Source: Candidatus Nitrosopumilus limneticus (GTDB lineage Archaea; Thermoproteota; Nitrososphaeria; Nitrososphaerales; Nitrosopumilaceae). Taken from it: a stretch of DNA of 64,000 nucleotides. Within the stretch, counting starts at the first letter, position 1, and each line of letters starts with the position of its first letter. The notes under the pieces were generated by a model that did no database searches, had not been told where the DNA came from, and was given only the letters and a program-made list of their open reading frames with translations. The stretch is taken from NCBI GenBank assembly GCA_022117465.1, contig JAHCGZ010000002.1, positions 62,001 through 126,000 of the forward strand. Reading direction: 5' to 3'. Position numbers and translations under genes: made by a program. Below are positions 25,951-34,272 of the stretch, one piece after another.

Positions 25951-26478
25951 ATGTCAAAAGCATATGTTATGATGAATTGTAAACTAGGTGAAGAAGAAAA
26001 AATCATAGAATCGTTACAAAAAATAGTAGGAATTAAGGAAGCACACGGAACACTGGGATTATATGATATTGTAGCACAAATTGATTCTACAACAGATGAA
26101 AAGATACAAGAAATTGTCACCCAACAAATTCGAAAAATCTCAAATATTCAATCAAGTATGACCCTAACAAGTTTAGAATCAGGAGAATTGTTTCAAATTA
26201 AAGAAAAACTTATTGGTGCAATGTTAGGGAAAAATCATTCCCAAGCATATGTTGTATTTCATTGTGAAAAGGGTGATACATATCCCACATTAAAAAATCT
26301 CTGTAGAATACCAGAAGTAAAAGAAGCAGACATAGTTTTTGGATTTTATGATATAGTGTGTAAAATTGAATCATCTTGTGATGAAGTTTTACAAGATGTA
26401 ATAACTAGAGCAATAAGGAGATTGCCAAATGTCAAAACCACCATGACATTGAACATAATTAAAGAACAAGAATTATAA
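25951..26478 (+). CDS. tandem RAM-domain (Lrp ligand-binding) protein without HTH
   Basis: A 175-residue protein with two RAM domains in a row: residues 1-78 (AYVMMNCKLGEEEKIIESLQ, GTLGLYDIVAQID, SSMTLTSLES) and about 95-172 (QAYVVFHCEKGDTYPTLKNL, FGFYDIVCKIE, TTMTLNIIKE). Neither has a DNA-binding part. I start at ATG 25951 with GGAG 12 bases before it, rather than 25930. The fused pair would mimic a RAM dimer, the functional unit of Lrp proteins. Its ligand is unknown. Confidence 0.85.
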   Translation: MSKAYVMMNCKLGEEEKIIESLQKIVGIKEAHGTLGLYDIVAQIDSTTDEKIQEIVTQQIRKISNIQSSMTLTSLESGELFQIKEKLIGAMLGKNHSQAYVVFHCEKGDTYPTLKNLCRIPEVKEADIVFGFYDIVCKIESSCDEVLQDVITRAIRRLPNVKTTMTLNIIKEQEL

Positions 26479-26560
26479 TTATATAAAAAAAATTAAGAGA
26501 AATAATTTTAAGTGAACATCATGAATATATTCATTTTTTAATAGTGAAAAATTAGAAATT

Positions 26561-28336
26561 ATGATGGCAGAGTATGAATTGAGTAAATGGGATTTATCAG
26601 AATTAGTAAAAAATCCAAAAAGTCCATCATTTCAAAAACAAATTAAAGATTTAGAGAATCAGGCAAAAAAATTTGAAAAATATAAATCAAAATTAAACTC
26701 AAAAATCACATCAAAACAATTTAAAACGATTTTACAACAAGTGGAAGAAATTTCCCATAAAATGAGCAAAATTGGAGGATATGCATCACTCTCATATTCA
26801 GCAGATACGCAATCAGATGAAGCAACTTCACTAATGACTCAAATGTCAAAATTAGGTTCAGAAATTTCAAATAAAATTCTATTTTTTGATTTATGGTGGA
26901 AAACACATATCGATGAAAAAAATGCTAAACGACTAATGGAAGATACTGGAGAGCTCAAAGAATATCTAACATACAAACGATTATTTGCAAAATATGCATT
27001 AAGTGAATCAGAAGAAAAAATTATCAATACATTAGACGTTACAGGAATTTCAGCACTAGTAAAATTGTACGATAAAATAACTAATGTTTATCAGTACAAA
27101 ATGAAAATAGGTAATAAAACAAAAGTAATGACAAGAGAAGAACTAACAAATTATGTTAGAAATACAAATCCAAAAATTAGAGAAACAGCATACAAAACTT
27201 TTCTTACTAAATATACAGAAAACAAAGGAGTTATTGGAGAAATTTATCAAAATATTGTTCTCAATTGGAAAGATGAAGGAATAGAACTTAGAGGGTACAA
27301 AAACCCAATATCGATGAGAAATATTGCAAATGACGTAGATGATAAAACAATAGAATCACTTCTTTTAATTTGTAGAAAAAATTCACCAGTATTTCAAAAA
27401 TTCTTTTTGCAAAAAGCAAAAATGCTAAACATGAAAAAATTACGAAGATATGATCTATATGCACCTGCAGCATCAAAAATTAAAGAAAAAAATTATTCAT
27501 ACAATCAATCGGTCAAATTAGTCTTTGAGTCACTTGGAAAATTTAGTACTACACTTGAAGAATTTGCCAGAAAAGTATTCAATGAAAATCACATAGATTC
27601 ATCAGTTAGACCAGGAAAAAGAGATGGAGCATTTTGCAGTACACTTAGTCCAAAAATTACACCTTATGTTTTAGTGAATTTTACAGGTAAATCAAGAGAT
27701 GTATTTACATTGGCACATGAATTAGGTCATGCGATACACAGCCAAGCAGCACAAGATAGATCAATACTAGTTCAAGATGCACCGTTGCCACTGGCAGAGA
27801 CAGCATCCACGTTTTCAGAATTATTACTGTATGATAACTTGTCAGATAAAATATCAGATGATCAAAAAAAGATCATGTTATCTGAAAAAATTGATGATTT
27901 GTATGCAACAATACTTAGACAGTCATTTTTTACAATTTTTGAAATTCAGGCACATGATCAAATTGGTAGAGGCACCACTATAGATGAAATATCAAAAACA
28001 TATTTACAAAATTTAAAGGAACAGTTTGGAAATTCGGTAAATCTTTCAGAAGATTTTGGAATAGAATGGAGTTGTATTCCACATTTTTACCATACACCAT
28101 TTTATTGCTATGCATATTCATTTGGAAATTTATTAGCACTGTCACTTTTTCAAAGATATAAAAAAGAAGGAAATGATTTTGTGAAATCATATATAGATAT
28201 TTTATCGGCAGGAGGATCAAAAAAACCTGAAAAATTATTATCTGAGCACGGATTTGATATTAGATCACCAAAGTTTTGGCAAGAAGGTTTTGATTATGTT
28301 AATCAACAAGTTAAGACACTATCTTCCCTAAACTAA
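26561..28336 (+). CDS. pepF: oligoendopeptidase F-type M3 metallopeptidase
   Basis: A 591-residue zinc peptidase that cleaves short peptides in the cytoplasm. The HExxH site is FTLAHELGHAIHSQ near residue 390, with the third ligand Glu in LAETASTFSELLLYD about 25 residues later. The C-terminal FGIEWSCIPHFYHTPFYCYAY, with His and Tyr that stabilise the transition state, is intact. Length and order match the PepF family. The start may be Met-1 or Met-2. Confidence 0.95.
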   Translation: MMAEYELSKWDLSELVKNPKSPSFQKQIKDLENQAKKFEKYKSKLNSKITSKQFKTILQQVEEISHKMSKIGGYASLSYSADTQSDEATSLMTQMSKLGSEISNKILFFDLWWKTHIDEKNAKRLMEDTGELKEYLTYKRLFAKYALSESEEKIINTLDVTGISALVKLYDKITNVYQYKMKIGNKTKVMTREELTNYVRNTNPKIRETAYKTFLTKYTENKGVIGEIYQNIVLNWKDEGIELRGYKNPISMRNIANDVDDKTIESLLLICRKNSPVFQKFFLQKAKMLNMKKLRRYDLYAPAASKIKEKNYSYNQSVKLVFESLGKFSTTLEEFARKVFNENHIDSSVRPGKRDGAFCSTLSPKITPYVLVNFTGKSRDVFTLAHELGHAIHSQAAQDRSILVQDAPLPLAETASTFSELLLYDNLSDKISDDQKKIMLSEKIDDLYATILRQSFFTIFEIQAHDQIGRGTTIDEISKTYLQNLKEQFGNSVNLSEDFGIEWSCIPHFYHTPFYCYAYSFGNLLALSLFQRYKKEGNDFVKSYIDILSAGGSKKPEKLLSEHGFDIRSPKFWQEGFDYVNQQVKTLSSLN

Positions 28337-28372
28337 TTTCAAATGTAAAAGAATTTTTTATAAAATAAAAAA

Positions 28373-28834
28373 TTAATCATTATCATTATTTTTTTGTGGC
28401 GGAATATAATTATCAATTATTTTAGTTATTTCAAGAACTAGAGAGTCTTTAATTTTTTTCAATGATCCTTCAGGATTATCAGATTGTGAAATTAAATAAT
28501 GAAGTTGATCCAATACGGCATATTGAACTCGCGAGGTCAGTAATTCAGAAATGCTTTTTTCGCTGGTGAAATCGACTTCATTGATATTTACTGCCTGATT
28601 AGCCATATGAAAAGTAAAAGATGATGAATATCCGCCTCTGCTAAATGCAATATCTCTAAGAACTAATTTTTTTACTTCATCTGGATTTCCCATTCCAGAT
28701 CTTGTAACCATGTCATTTAATTGATCTAAAATAGCATATTGGACTCTAGTTTGTAATAATTCAGGAATATTTTTTGCATTTTCAATTTCAGTAACACTGA
28801 CTTTTTCATTACCAATTGTGATGAATTTATTCAT
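28373..28834 (-). CDS. hypothetical protein with internal duplication
   Basis: A 153-residue soluble protein made of two similar halves. Residues 18-42 (NIPELLQTRVQYAILDQLND) and about 95-118 (SISELLTSRVQYAVLDQLHY) align with ELL-x2-RVQYA-[IV]-LDQL conserved, and each is preceded by a short beta-type segment. This suggests gene duplication and fusion giving a pseudo-dimer. No family recognised. I use ATG 28834 (MNKFITIGNEKVSV). A candidate structured RNA lies upstream on the same strand. Confidence 0.7.
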   Translation of the reverse strand: MNKFITIGNEKVSVTEIENAKNIPELLQTRVQYAILDQLNDMVTRSGMGNPDEVKKLVLRDIAFSRGGYSSSFTFHMANQAVNINEVDFTSEKSISELLTSRVQYAVLDQLHYLISQSDNPEGSLKKIKDSLVLEITKIIDNYIPPQKNNDND

Positions 28835-28903
28835 AATCATAATTACAATTATTTTATGTATAAAGCATTTCTAAAAATTAACTTTAGAATTATTTAGAAT
28901 AAT

Positions 28904-28957
28904 GGGGCCGACAGTCCAACGCATGGACTGCCGGCTTGTTCCCCGAACGGTTTGAAT
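28904..28957 (-). ncRNA. candidate structured RNA, function unknown
   Basis: A GC-rich island in an otherwise AT-rich gap. On the minus strand GCCGGCAGTCC (28935-28925) and GGACTGTCGGC (28917-28907) form an 11-bp stem around loop ATGCGTT. The single G-T position is a wobble pair in minus-strand RNA but an A-C mismatch in plus-strand RNA, so transcription is leftward. GGG (944-942) and CCC (906-904) can extend it past an internal bulge. A TATATATT-like box at 28977-28988 on that strand would give a 5' end near 28957. No protein is encoded. Confidence 0.5.
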
Positions 28958-29018
28958 TCGATGTCAATTTCTCATCAAAAATATATGATTTAAACGTTTG
29001 AAATTATTTTAAGTCTAA

Positions 29019-29576
29019 TTAAGTAGATTTAATTTTTCTTACAGTACCAAACAGAATTCCAATAGTCGTACCCAATTGATAAAGGAAATACAATAAAACT
29101 TCAAAAGTGCTTGGAGTAAGATCAGTAAATCTACTCAAAACAGTAAAAACCAAAAGAATACCACTAAAAAAGAAAACAAATCCCTTTACAATTCCATGTA
29201 AATTAGTGAATTTTAAAATTAGAAAAGTCATAACTAATATTGAAATAGTAAGAATAGTTACAAAACCAGTATTCATTCCAAAAATTAAAAACACAGAGGA
29301 AACAATATCGTCAGGGTTTGTCACAGATAAATTTACAAGATCAATTTTTTCAGGAGATTGAAAGCGTGGAACACTAAGAATAGAATTTATTAAAAATATA
29401 ATGAATAATGTGACTGAAACAGTCTTTAAGTGATTTTGCAATCTAGGAAATCTATGAAGAATTGCTCGACCAAGAATAATTCCTTGAGACAAACCAACTC
29501 CTAATGTACATAAAATCACAATTAATTGAATTATAGGATCAGTGAAACTTTCAACAAGCATTGGAATTAAAGCCAC
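29019..29576 (-). CDS. multi-pass membrane protein, unknown
   Basis: A 185-residue protein with about five transmembrane segments (IIQLIVILCTLGVGLSQGI, VTLFIIFLINSILSV, FGMNTGFVTILTISILVMTF, GFVFFFSGILLVFTVL, LLYFLYQLGTTIGILFG). The end FLYQLGTTIGILFGTVRK recalls the end of the membrane protein at 42829 (FLYTFYQAGIVGGAFFAMNR), so the two may be distant paralogues. No transport motif recognised. Confidence 0.72.
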   Translation of the reverse strand: MALIPMLVESFTDPIIQLIVILCTLGVGLSQGIILGRAILHRFPRLQNHLKTVSVTLFIIFLINSILSVPRFQSPEKIDLVNLSVTNPDDIVSSVFLIFGMNTGFVTILTISILVMTFLILKFTNLHGIVKGFVFFFSGILLVFTVLSRFTDLTPSTFEVLLYFLYQLGTTIGILFGTVRKIKST

Positions 29577-29683
29577 TATTTAGAAATTAATACACATGAA
29601 CATATCAGTTTCTCAAGATAGAATATTAGAAAAAATTCTAAGATAAAAGTAAATTTAATATCACATAATTAAGAATCAGCATT

Positions 29684-30847
29684 ATGTTGAAAATAATTAT
29701 TTTGATAATGTGTATTGGAATAATTGGGAGTTCATCAAATTTAGTGTATTCTCAAGAAATTGGTTTATCTACATTCCAAGAATCTGCACAACTAATAATA
29801 GATAATAAAATAACAAATAAAACCAGTGCATCAATTACACTAACAAGCACAAATATTCAGGAAATTACAATTTTATCAGAACTTGAACAAAAAATTAGAG
29901 ACAATAAAAGAATTCAAGCAATAGTACTTACAAATGAAAATGATTGTGTTTTAGGAGTAACTGACCAATCATGTATACTAATCAACATAGAAAGAAATCC
30001 AGAGGATAAGGGAATATTTGCTATACAAGACAATACTAGAATAATTTCAGATTCATACATTGATGGAATTAATCAAATGTTTGACACGGATGCTAAATTT
30101 TTTCAAGTATACATACATACTTCTGCAGAATCAAATAAAGTATTAGATACATCAGGAATAATTTCAGGTACTGGAATAATTTCAGCAGTGTATACAATGC
30201 CAATGGAGGCAACAGATTCAATGTATGAAAAAATATCAACTATGCTTGTTTCAAAACAAATTAGAGATAGTGGAGGGTTTTATAACATTGCAAGAAACTT
30301 GGCAACAGAAGAAAATGCAAAAATGACATTTTCTATAATCCCTACAGAATCTAAAACTCTTTCACAATTAAGAGTCTCAGTAAGTAATCCAACAGAAATT
30401 GCAATGGAAAAATCACAAACAGATATTAAAATAAATCCACTTCAATTTTTTAAAATTAAGGATCTTAATAGATCAGAATATTTCTCTAAAGGAAATTATC
30501 CATTAAATTCCATATTTCAAATAGTGATTCTATCAAATGAAGATAAGACCATATCAAACATCAATGGAAACATCATCCCAACACAAACTATAGATGGAAT
30601 TGAAATTCCAACAGAAATTACAAAAAAGGGATGGGTTTTTGATCCTAAAAACGGAATGCAAATTCAAGGTAAATATATTTTTGGAGAAAGTACATCAATA
30701 AATGAAAATGAATTAAAATTTTCTTTAGTAGGAAATAATCCTCAATCAAATCAAATAGAATTTGATGAATCCATAGTAGTGGTAATTATAATAGCAATAG
30801 TTTCTATTGGAGCAGCAATATTTTATCTTAAAGGATATAAAAAATAA
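29684..30847 (+). CDS. exported surface protein with C-terminal membrane anchor
   Basis: A 387-residue protein with an N-terminal signal (IIILIMCIGIIGSSSNLVYS) and a C-terminal membrane helix (SIVVVIIIAIVSIGAAIFYL) followed by KGYKK, so most of it is outside the cell. The body is beta-rich (ASITLTSTNIQEITILSEL, FFQVYIHTSAESNKV, KMTFSIIPTESKTL). Family unknown to me. The topology suggests an anchored surface-layer-associated or sensory protein. The promoter region is the 107-base divergent gap to 29576. Confidence 0.75.
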   Translation: MLKIIILIMCIGIIGSSSNLVYSQEIGLSTFQESAQLIIDNKITNKTSASITLTSTNIQEITILSELEQKIRDNKRIQAIVLTNENDCVLGVTDQSCILINIERNPEDKGIFAIQDNTRIISDSYIDGINQMFDTDAKFFQVYIHTSAESNKVLDTSGIISGTGIISAVYTMPMEATDSMYEKISTMLVSKQIRDSGGFYNIARNLATEENAKMTFSIIPTESKTLSQLRVSVSNPTEIAMEKSQTDIKINPLQFFKIKDLNRSEYFSKGNYPLNSIFQIVILSNEDKTISNINGNIIPTQTIDGIEIPTEITKKGWVFDPKNGMQIQGKYIFGESTSINENELKFSLVGNNPQSNQIEFDESIVVVIIIAIVSIGAAIFYLKGYKK

Positions 30848-31398
30848 TTAAACTAAAAGAACTGCAGCTGCAAAAACAGTGGTCCATTTACCATCTTTGG
30901 CACCTTTTGTGCTCTGTGTAATATTGTGAGCATTGTAAATTTGTCCAGATATTAACCACTGTTGTCTTTTTTCAACCCAGTTTGTAGTAGCATCAAAAGG
31001 AATTCCTAAAGATGATGCTAACATTTGAGCAGCAATATCCTCTGCATAATCGCCTGCTTGCATTTCATTTTGACCAAAAGATTCGTATTCAGACAAATAT
31101 CCATATCTGGATTTATCTTTTGGTTGCGCAATACCAACAGAAGCAGAACAAACTCTATGAGGTTCTTTAGTTTGATTCTTTGAATATATTGTAAATAAAA
31201 TCTGTCCAGGTTTAATTTTTTTAACCCTTCCTTACGGGATACCAATTTAGCATGAGGAGGAAAGATACTAGAAATTAATACAATATTAGTTCCAGCAATA
31301 CCTGCATCCCTTAATGCAAATTCAAAACTAGTTAATCGATCTTCGTGTACTCCCTTACCTCTTGTAAGAAACAATTCTTTAGCAACTAAATCTAACAA
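30848..31398 (-). pseudogene. pyruvoyl-dependent arginine decarboxylase (PvlArgDC), frameshifted
   Basis: This enzyme makes agmatine from arginine. The first part, from 31398, has the N-terminal [20 protein letters not shown] and the cleavage/pyruvoyl region [18 protein letters not shown]. After the A7 run (plus-strand T7 at 31216-31222) the expected continuation [20 protein letters not shown] and [13 protein letters not shown] is in another frame, rejoining [20 protein letters not shown] at 31096. One more A would restore a normal 183-residue protein. Agmatine is needed in archaea for agmatidine in tRNA-Ile, so real loss would be surprising. Sequencing error or slippage is likelier. Confidence 0.88.
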
Positions 31399-31452
31399 TT
31401 CTAAATTCCTGTTAAAAAATTATTATTTATACCTTATTTTCAAGGATGAAAA

Positions 31453-31692
31453 CTATTGATCAAATTTAGATTTCTTTTTTTTCTTTCGTTTATCAGGATC
31501 AACCTTAATTTGAGTTAGATAAATAAATGTGAAAAATGCACCCAGACCAATGTTTATCATACTCATTAGAGTAATCATAATTTTCAAATTAGGCGGAGTT
31601 ATAGAAGACAATCCAACAATTACACCTGCAATACCAGTTGCGTAAAACATCATCATTAGAACCTTGACTCTAATAGGTTCAATGTATCGCAT
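31453..31692 (-). CDS. small two-helix membrane protein, unknown
   Basis: A 79-residue protein with two membrane helices (VLMMMFYATGIAGVIVGLSS and IMITLMSMINIGLGAFFTFI) and a highly basic C-terminal tail (DKRKKKKKSKFDQ) that is probably cytoplasmic. ATG 31692 is preferred to the longer reading from 31737, because TTTATAAT lies about 25 bases before it. No family assigned. Confidence 0.65.
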   Translation of the reverse strand: MRYIEPIRVKVLMMMFYATGIAGVIVGLSSITPPNLKIMITLMSMINIGLGAFFTFIYLTQIKVDPDKRKKKKKSKFDQ

Positions 31693-31807
31693 ATCAAATA
31701 TGAAAAAATCAATATTATAAATTAAAAGGTGAGTCAATTATTTTAAAAAAATACAAAAATAGCCTCAGGTAACACTTTAAACCTTGAAAAATTTTATTCC
31801 ATTTCAT

Positions 31808-31881
31808 GCCAATGTAGCTCAGCCTGGTAGAGCAACTGATTTGTAATCAGTAGGTCATGGGTTCAGATCCCGTCATTGGCT
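31808..31881 (+). tRNA. tRNA-Thr(TGT)
   Basis: A normal 74-nt cloverleaf without intron: acceptor GCCAATG/CATTGGC, D-arm with AGCCTGGTAGAGC, anticodon stem ACTGA/TCAGT around loop TTTGTAA (anticodon TGT), T-arm ATGGG-TTCAGAT-CCCGT. The discriminator base is T and the 3' CCA is not encoded. Confidence 0.96.
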
Positions 31882-31942
31882 TTTAATTTTTAAAATTAAT
31901 AATTTACAATACGAATAAGTATTCTATTATAAAATAGCACTC

Positions 31943-32746
31943 GTGAGTTCAGAGAATTTTGAAAAAAATCATAAAAATGATGAAAAAGTAATTAAAAAAT
32001 CAACATTCAATATTCTAATATCGAGCATAATTATCACAGTAGGGGTTGCATCGTTTTTTGCAGGTTCATATGTATCCAATTTTAATTCAGAACAAATTTC
32101 ACAAGAAGAATTTAAAAATGAAATTGCAAAATTGGAATTAAAAATTCTTGAAAAACAATTATCAACTAAACAACTAAATTCACCATTAAAAATTTCTACA
32201 GATAATGATCCAATTATTGGACAAATAAATGCTCCAATTACAATAATAGAATTTTCAGATTTTCAATGTCCATTTTGTGCAAAATTTCACATAGAAACAC
32301 TTCCATTAATTATGAATGAATACATCAATAATGGTCAGGTTAAATTAGTATTCAGAGATTTTCCAATTCAAAGTATTCATCCAAATGCAGTACCAGCAGC
32401 AGTTGCAGCAGAATGTGCAAACGAACAAGAAAAATTTAAAGAAATGCATGACATATTATTTGAGAATCAAAACGAATGGAGTAATCAAAATATAGATAAT
32501 GTCATTATAACATTTAATCAATACGCAACAAAAATAGAATTAGATGATAAAAAATTTGATTCCTGTTTAAAAAATGGAAAATATATTGAAGAAATTAAAA
32601 AAGATCTTGACGATGGTAGAACGTATGGAATTTCAGGAACACCAGGATTTTTTATTGGAAATGAACAAATTGGATTTATTGAATTAAAAGGAGCAGAACC
32701 TTTTGAAAATTTTAAAAAAGTTATTGATAATCAATTAAAGAAATAA
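31943..32746 (+). CDS. membrane-anchored DsbA-type thiol:disulfide oxidoreductase
   Basis: A 267-residue protein with one N-terminal membrane helix (FNILISSIIITVGVASFFAG) and a thioredoxin-fold domain facing outside. The active site is CPFC in IIEFSDFQCPFCAKFHIE (about residue 110) and the cis-Pro loop is GISGTPGFFIGNEQ near 230. Other cysteines (ECANEQ, SCLKNG) follow. It likely forms or exchanges disulfides in exported proteins. The start is GTG 31943, with an ATTATAAAAT box about 25 bases upstream. Follows tRNA-Thr. Confidence 0.9.
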   Translation: MSSENFEKNHKNDEKVIKKSTFNILISSIIITVGVASFFAGSYVSNFNSEQISQEEFKNEIAKLELKILEKQLSTKQLNSPLKISTDNDPIIGQINAPITIIEFSDFQCPFCAKFHIETLPLIMNEYINNGQVKLVFRDFPIQSIHPNAVPAAVAAECANEQEKFKEMHDILFENQNEWSNQNIDNVIITFNQYATKIELDDKKFDSCLKNGKYIEEIKKDLDDGRTYGISGTPGFFIGNEQIGFIELKGAEPFENFKKVIDNQLKK

Positions 32747-32795
32747 AATAACAAGCGTTTATTAGACCTGAATTAATTTTTTACAATATCGGAAT

Positions 32796-32830
32796 AATGA
32801 CGAATAGGCAATGAGCTTTCTCGTCATTGC
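32796..32830 (+). promoter_or_regulatory. two mutually exclusive hairpins ahead of the DEAD-box helicase
   Basis: AATGACGA (32796-32803) is the exact complement of TCGTCATT (32821-32828), while GCAATGA (32808-32814) is the exact complement of TCATTGC (32824-32830). The two right arms share 32824-32828, so only one stem can form at a time. They end 18 bases before the helicase ATG. If the transcript starts upstream, this could be a temperature- or helicase-responsive leader. If not, the repeats may be DNA-binding sites. Confidence 0.45.
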
Positions 32831-32848
32831 TTAAGAGAAGAAAACAAA

Positions 32849-34222
32849 ATGACAAAATTTAAAGATCTAGGATTAAAAGATGAAGTACTAAGAGGAATTA
32901 CTGATCAAGGATTTGAGGAAGCGTTTGAAATTCAAGAAGCAGTAATTCCAGTGTTATTATCAGGAAGAGATGTTGTAGGACAAGCCCATACAGGTTCTGG
33001 TAAAACAGCTGCATTTGCATTAGCAATGTTAAATGACATTACACCAAAAAAAGGAATTCAAGGATTAATCATGGCACCAACAAGGGAACTAGCCATGCAA
33101 ATTACTACAGAAATTAAGAAAATGGGAAAATATACAGGAATTAAAATTGCCACAGTCTACGGCGGACAAGGAATGGGGATTCAATTAGATGCACTACAAA
33201 GAGGAGTTGAGATTATCGTAGCAACTCCAGGTAGACTCATAGATCATCTCAAAAGAGGTTCAATAGAATTAGGCGATCTGACACACATTGTATTAGATGA
33301 AGCAGATACAATGCTTGATATGGGTTTTGTAGATGACATTCAATTTATTTTAGATTTATCTCCAGAGGATAGAGTAATGTCATTGTTTTCAGCAACAATG
33401 CCACCAGCAATTTTAAGACTAGGTGAAGACTATTTACATAATCCAAAACAATTCTTATTAGATGCAGATGATCTTAGTGGAGAAGGAATAGACCAATCAT
33501 TTTTAGTAATTAAAGATAGAGACAAATTCAAGTACTTGTTAGATTTTATTAAACCATTAAAAGGTCAGAGCATAGTATTTTGTTCAACAAAATATAGAAC
33601 AAGAGATGTTGCAAAATATTTACATCAAGAAAAATACAACGCAGTGGCAATAGAAGGAGACATGTCACAAAGTAGAAGAGAGCAATCTATGGCAAAATTC
33701 AGAAATGGTAAAGCAGACATACTAGTTGCAACAGATGTTGCATCAAGAGGAATAGACGTACCAAGAGTAGAACTTGTGGTTAATTATGACGTACCAAATC
33801 AAGAAATGGCATATTTCCATAGAATAGGAAGAACAGCAAGAGCAGGAGCTGAAGGCAGAGCAATTACATTTGTATCATATTCATCAGTTGGAGATTGGAA
33901 TATAATTAAACGTCAAATCAAGGTGCCAATAAGAGATCTTAATCAAGAAATGAATATTGAAATTTCAATTCCAGATCCTTTGAAAAGACAATCCTCACCA
34001 AGAAGATTTGGTGGTGGCGGATCAAGATCAAATTATTCTAGAGGCGGTGGCGGAGGTTACGGCAAAGGCGGTGGCGGAGGTTACGGCAGAGGCGGTGGCG
34101 GAGGTTACGGCAAAGGCGGTGGCGGAGGTTACGGCAGAGATTCTAGAGACGAAAGAGGAAGTAAAAAAAGAGATAGTGGTGACGACGGTAAAAATAGCTA
34201 CGGTGGACGTAGTAAATGGTAA
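32849..34222 (+). CDS. DEAD-box RNA helicase with glycine-rich RGG-like tail
   Basis: A 457-residue ATP-dependent RNA helicase. Motifs in order: Q-motif region GFEEAFEIQEAVIP, Walker A AHTGSGKTAAFA, PTRELAMQ, DEAD in IVLDEADTMLDMGF, SAT in LFSATMPPA, and HRIGRTARAGAEGR. The last 70 residues are GGGGGYGK/GGGGGYGR repeats encoded by a 24-base tandem repeat, then a charged end. Such tails bind RNA non-specifically. The family unwinds structured RNA, often at low temperature or in ribosome assembly. A hairpin-rich leader precedes it. Confidence 0.96.
   Translation: MTKFKDLGLKDEVLRGITDQGFEEAFEIQEAVIPVLLSGRDVVGQAHTGSGKTAAFALAMLNDITPKKGIQGLIMAPTRELAMQITTEIKKMGKYTGIKIATVYGGQGMGIQLDALQRGVEIIVATPGRLIDHLKRGSIELGDLTHIVLDEADTMLDMGFVDDIQFILDLSPEDRVMSLFSATMPPAILRLGEDYLHNPKQFLLDADDLSGEGIDQSFLVIKDRDKFKYLLDFIKPLKGQSIVFCSTKYRTRDVAKYLHQEKYNAVAIEGDMSQSRREQSMAKFRNGKADILVATDVASRGIDVPRVELVVNYDVPNQEMAYFHRIGRTARAGAEGRAITFVSYSSVGDWNIIKRQIKVPIRDLNQEMNIEISIPDPLKRQSSPRRFGGGGSRSNYSRGGGGGYGKGGGGGYGRGGGGGYGKGGGGGYGRDSRDERGSKKRDSGDDGKNSYGGRSKW
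34043..34138 (+). repeat. 24-base tandem repeat inside the helicase tail, four copies
   Basis: Four exact-length 24-base units, each encoding Gly-Gly-Gly-Gly-Gly-Tyr-Gly-Lys or the same with Arg. The units alternate Lys (AAA) and Arg (AGA), so a 48-base higher-order period also exists. The stretch is GC-rich compared with everything around it and would be prone to copy-number change. Confidence 0.92.
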
Positions 34223-34272
34223 TATTATAAAAATTTAAAGAGTAGAACCGCTTAATTGTACCAAGGCAAAAT

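Noticed and set aside
34043-34138. Tandem array considered as a CRISPR-like repeat
   Set aside because: The units are contiguous with no spacers and are in frame within a helicase gene. No cas genes are in the window.
34008-34238. Long open frame rich in Ala/Val/Glu repeats overlapping the helicase tail
   Set aside because: It is the second reading frame of the 24-base glycine repeat in the helicase. The helicase frame has all motifs, so this one is a by-product.
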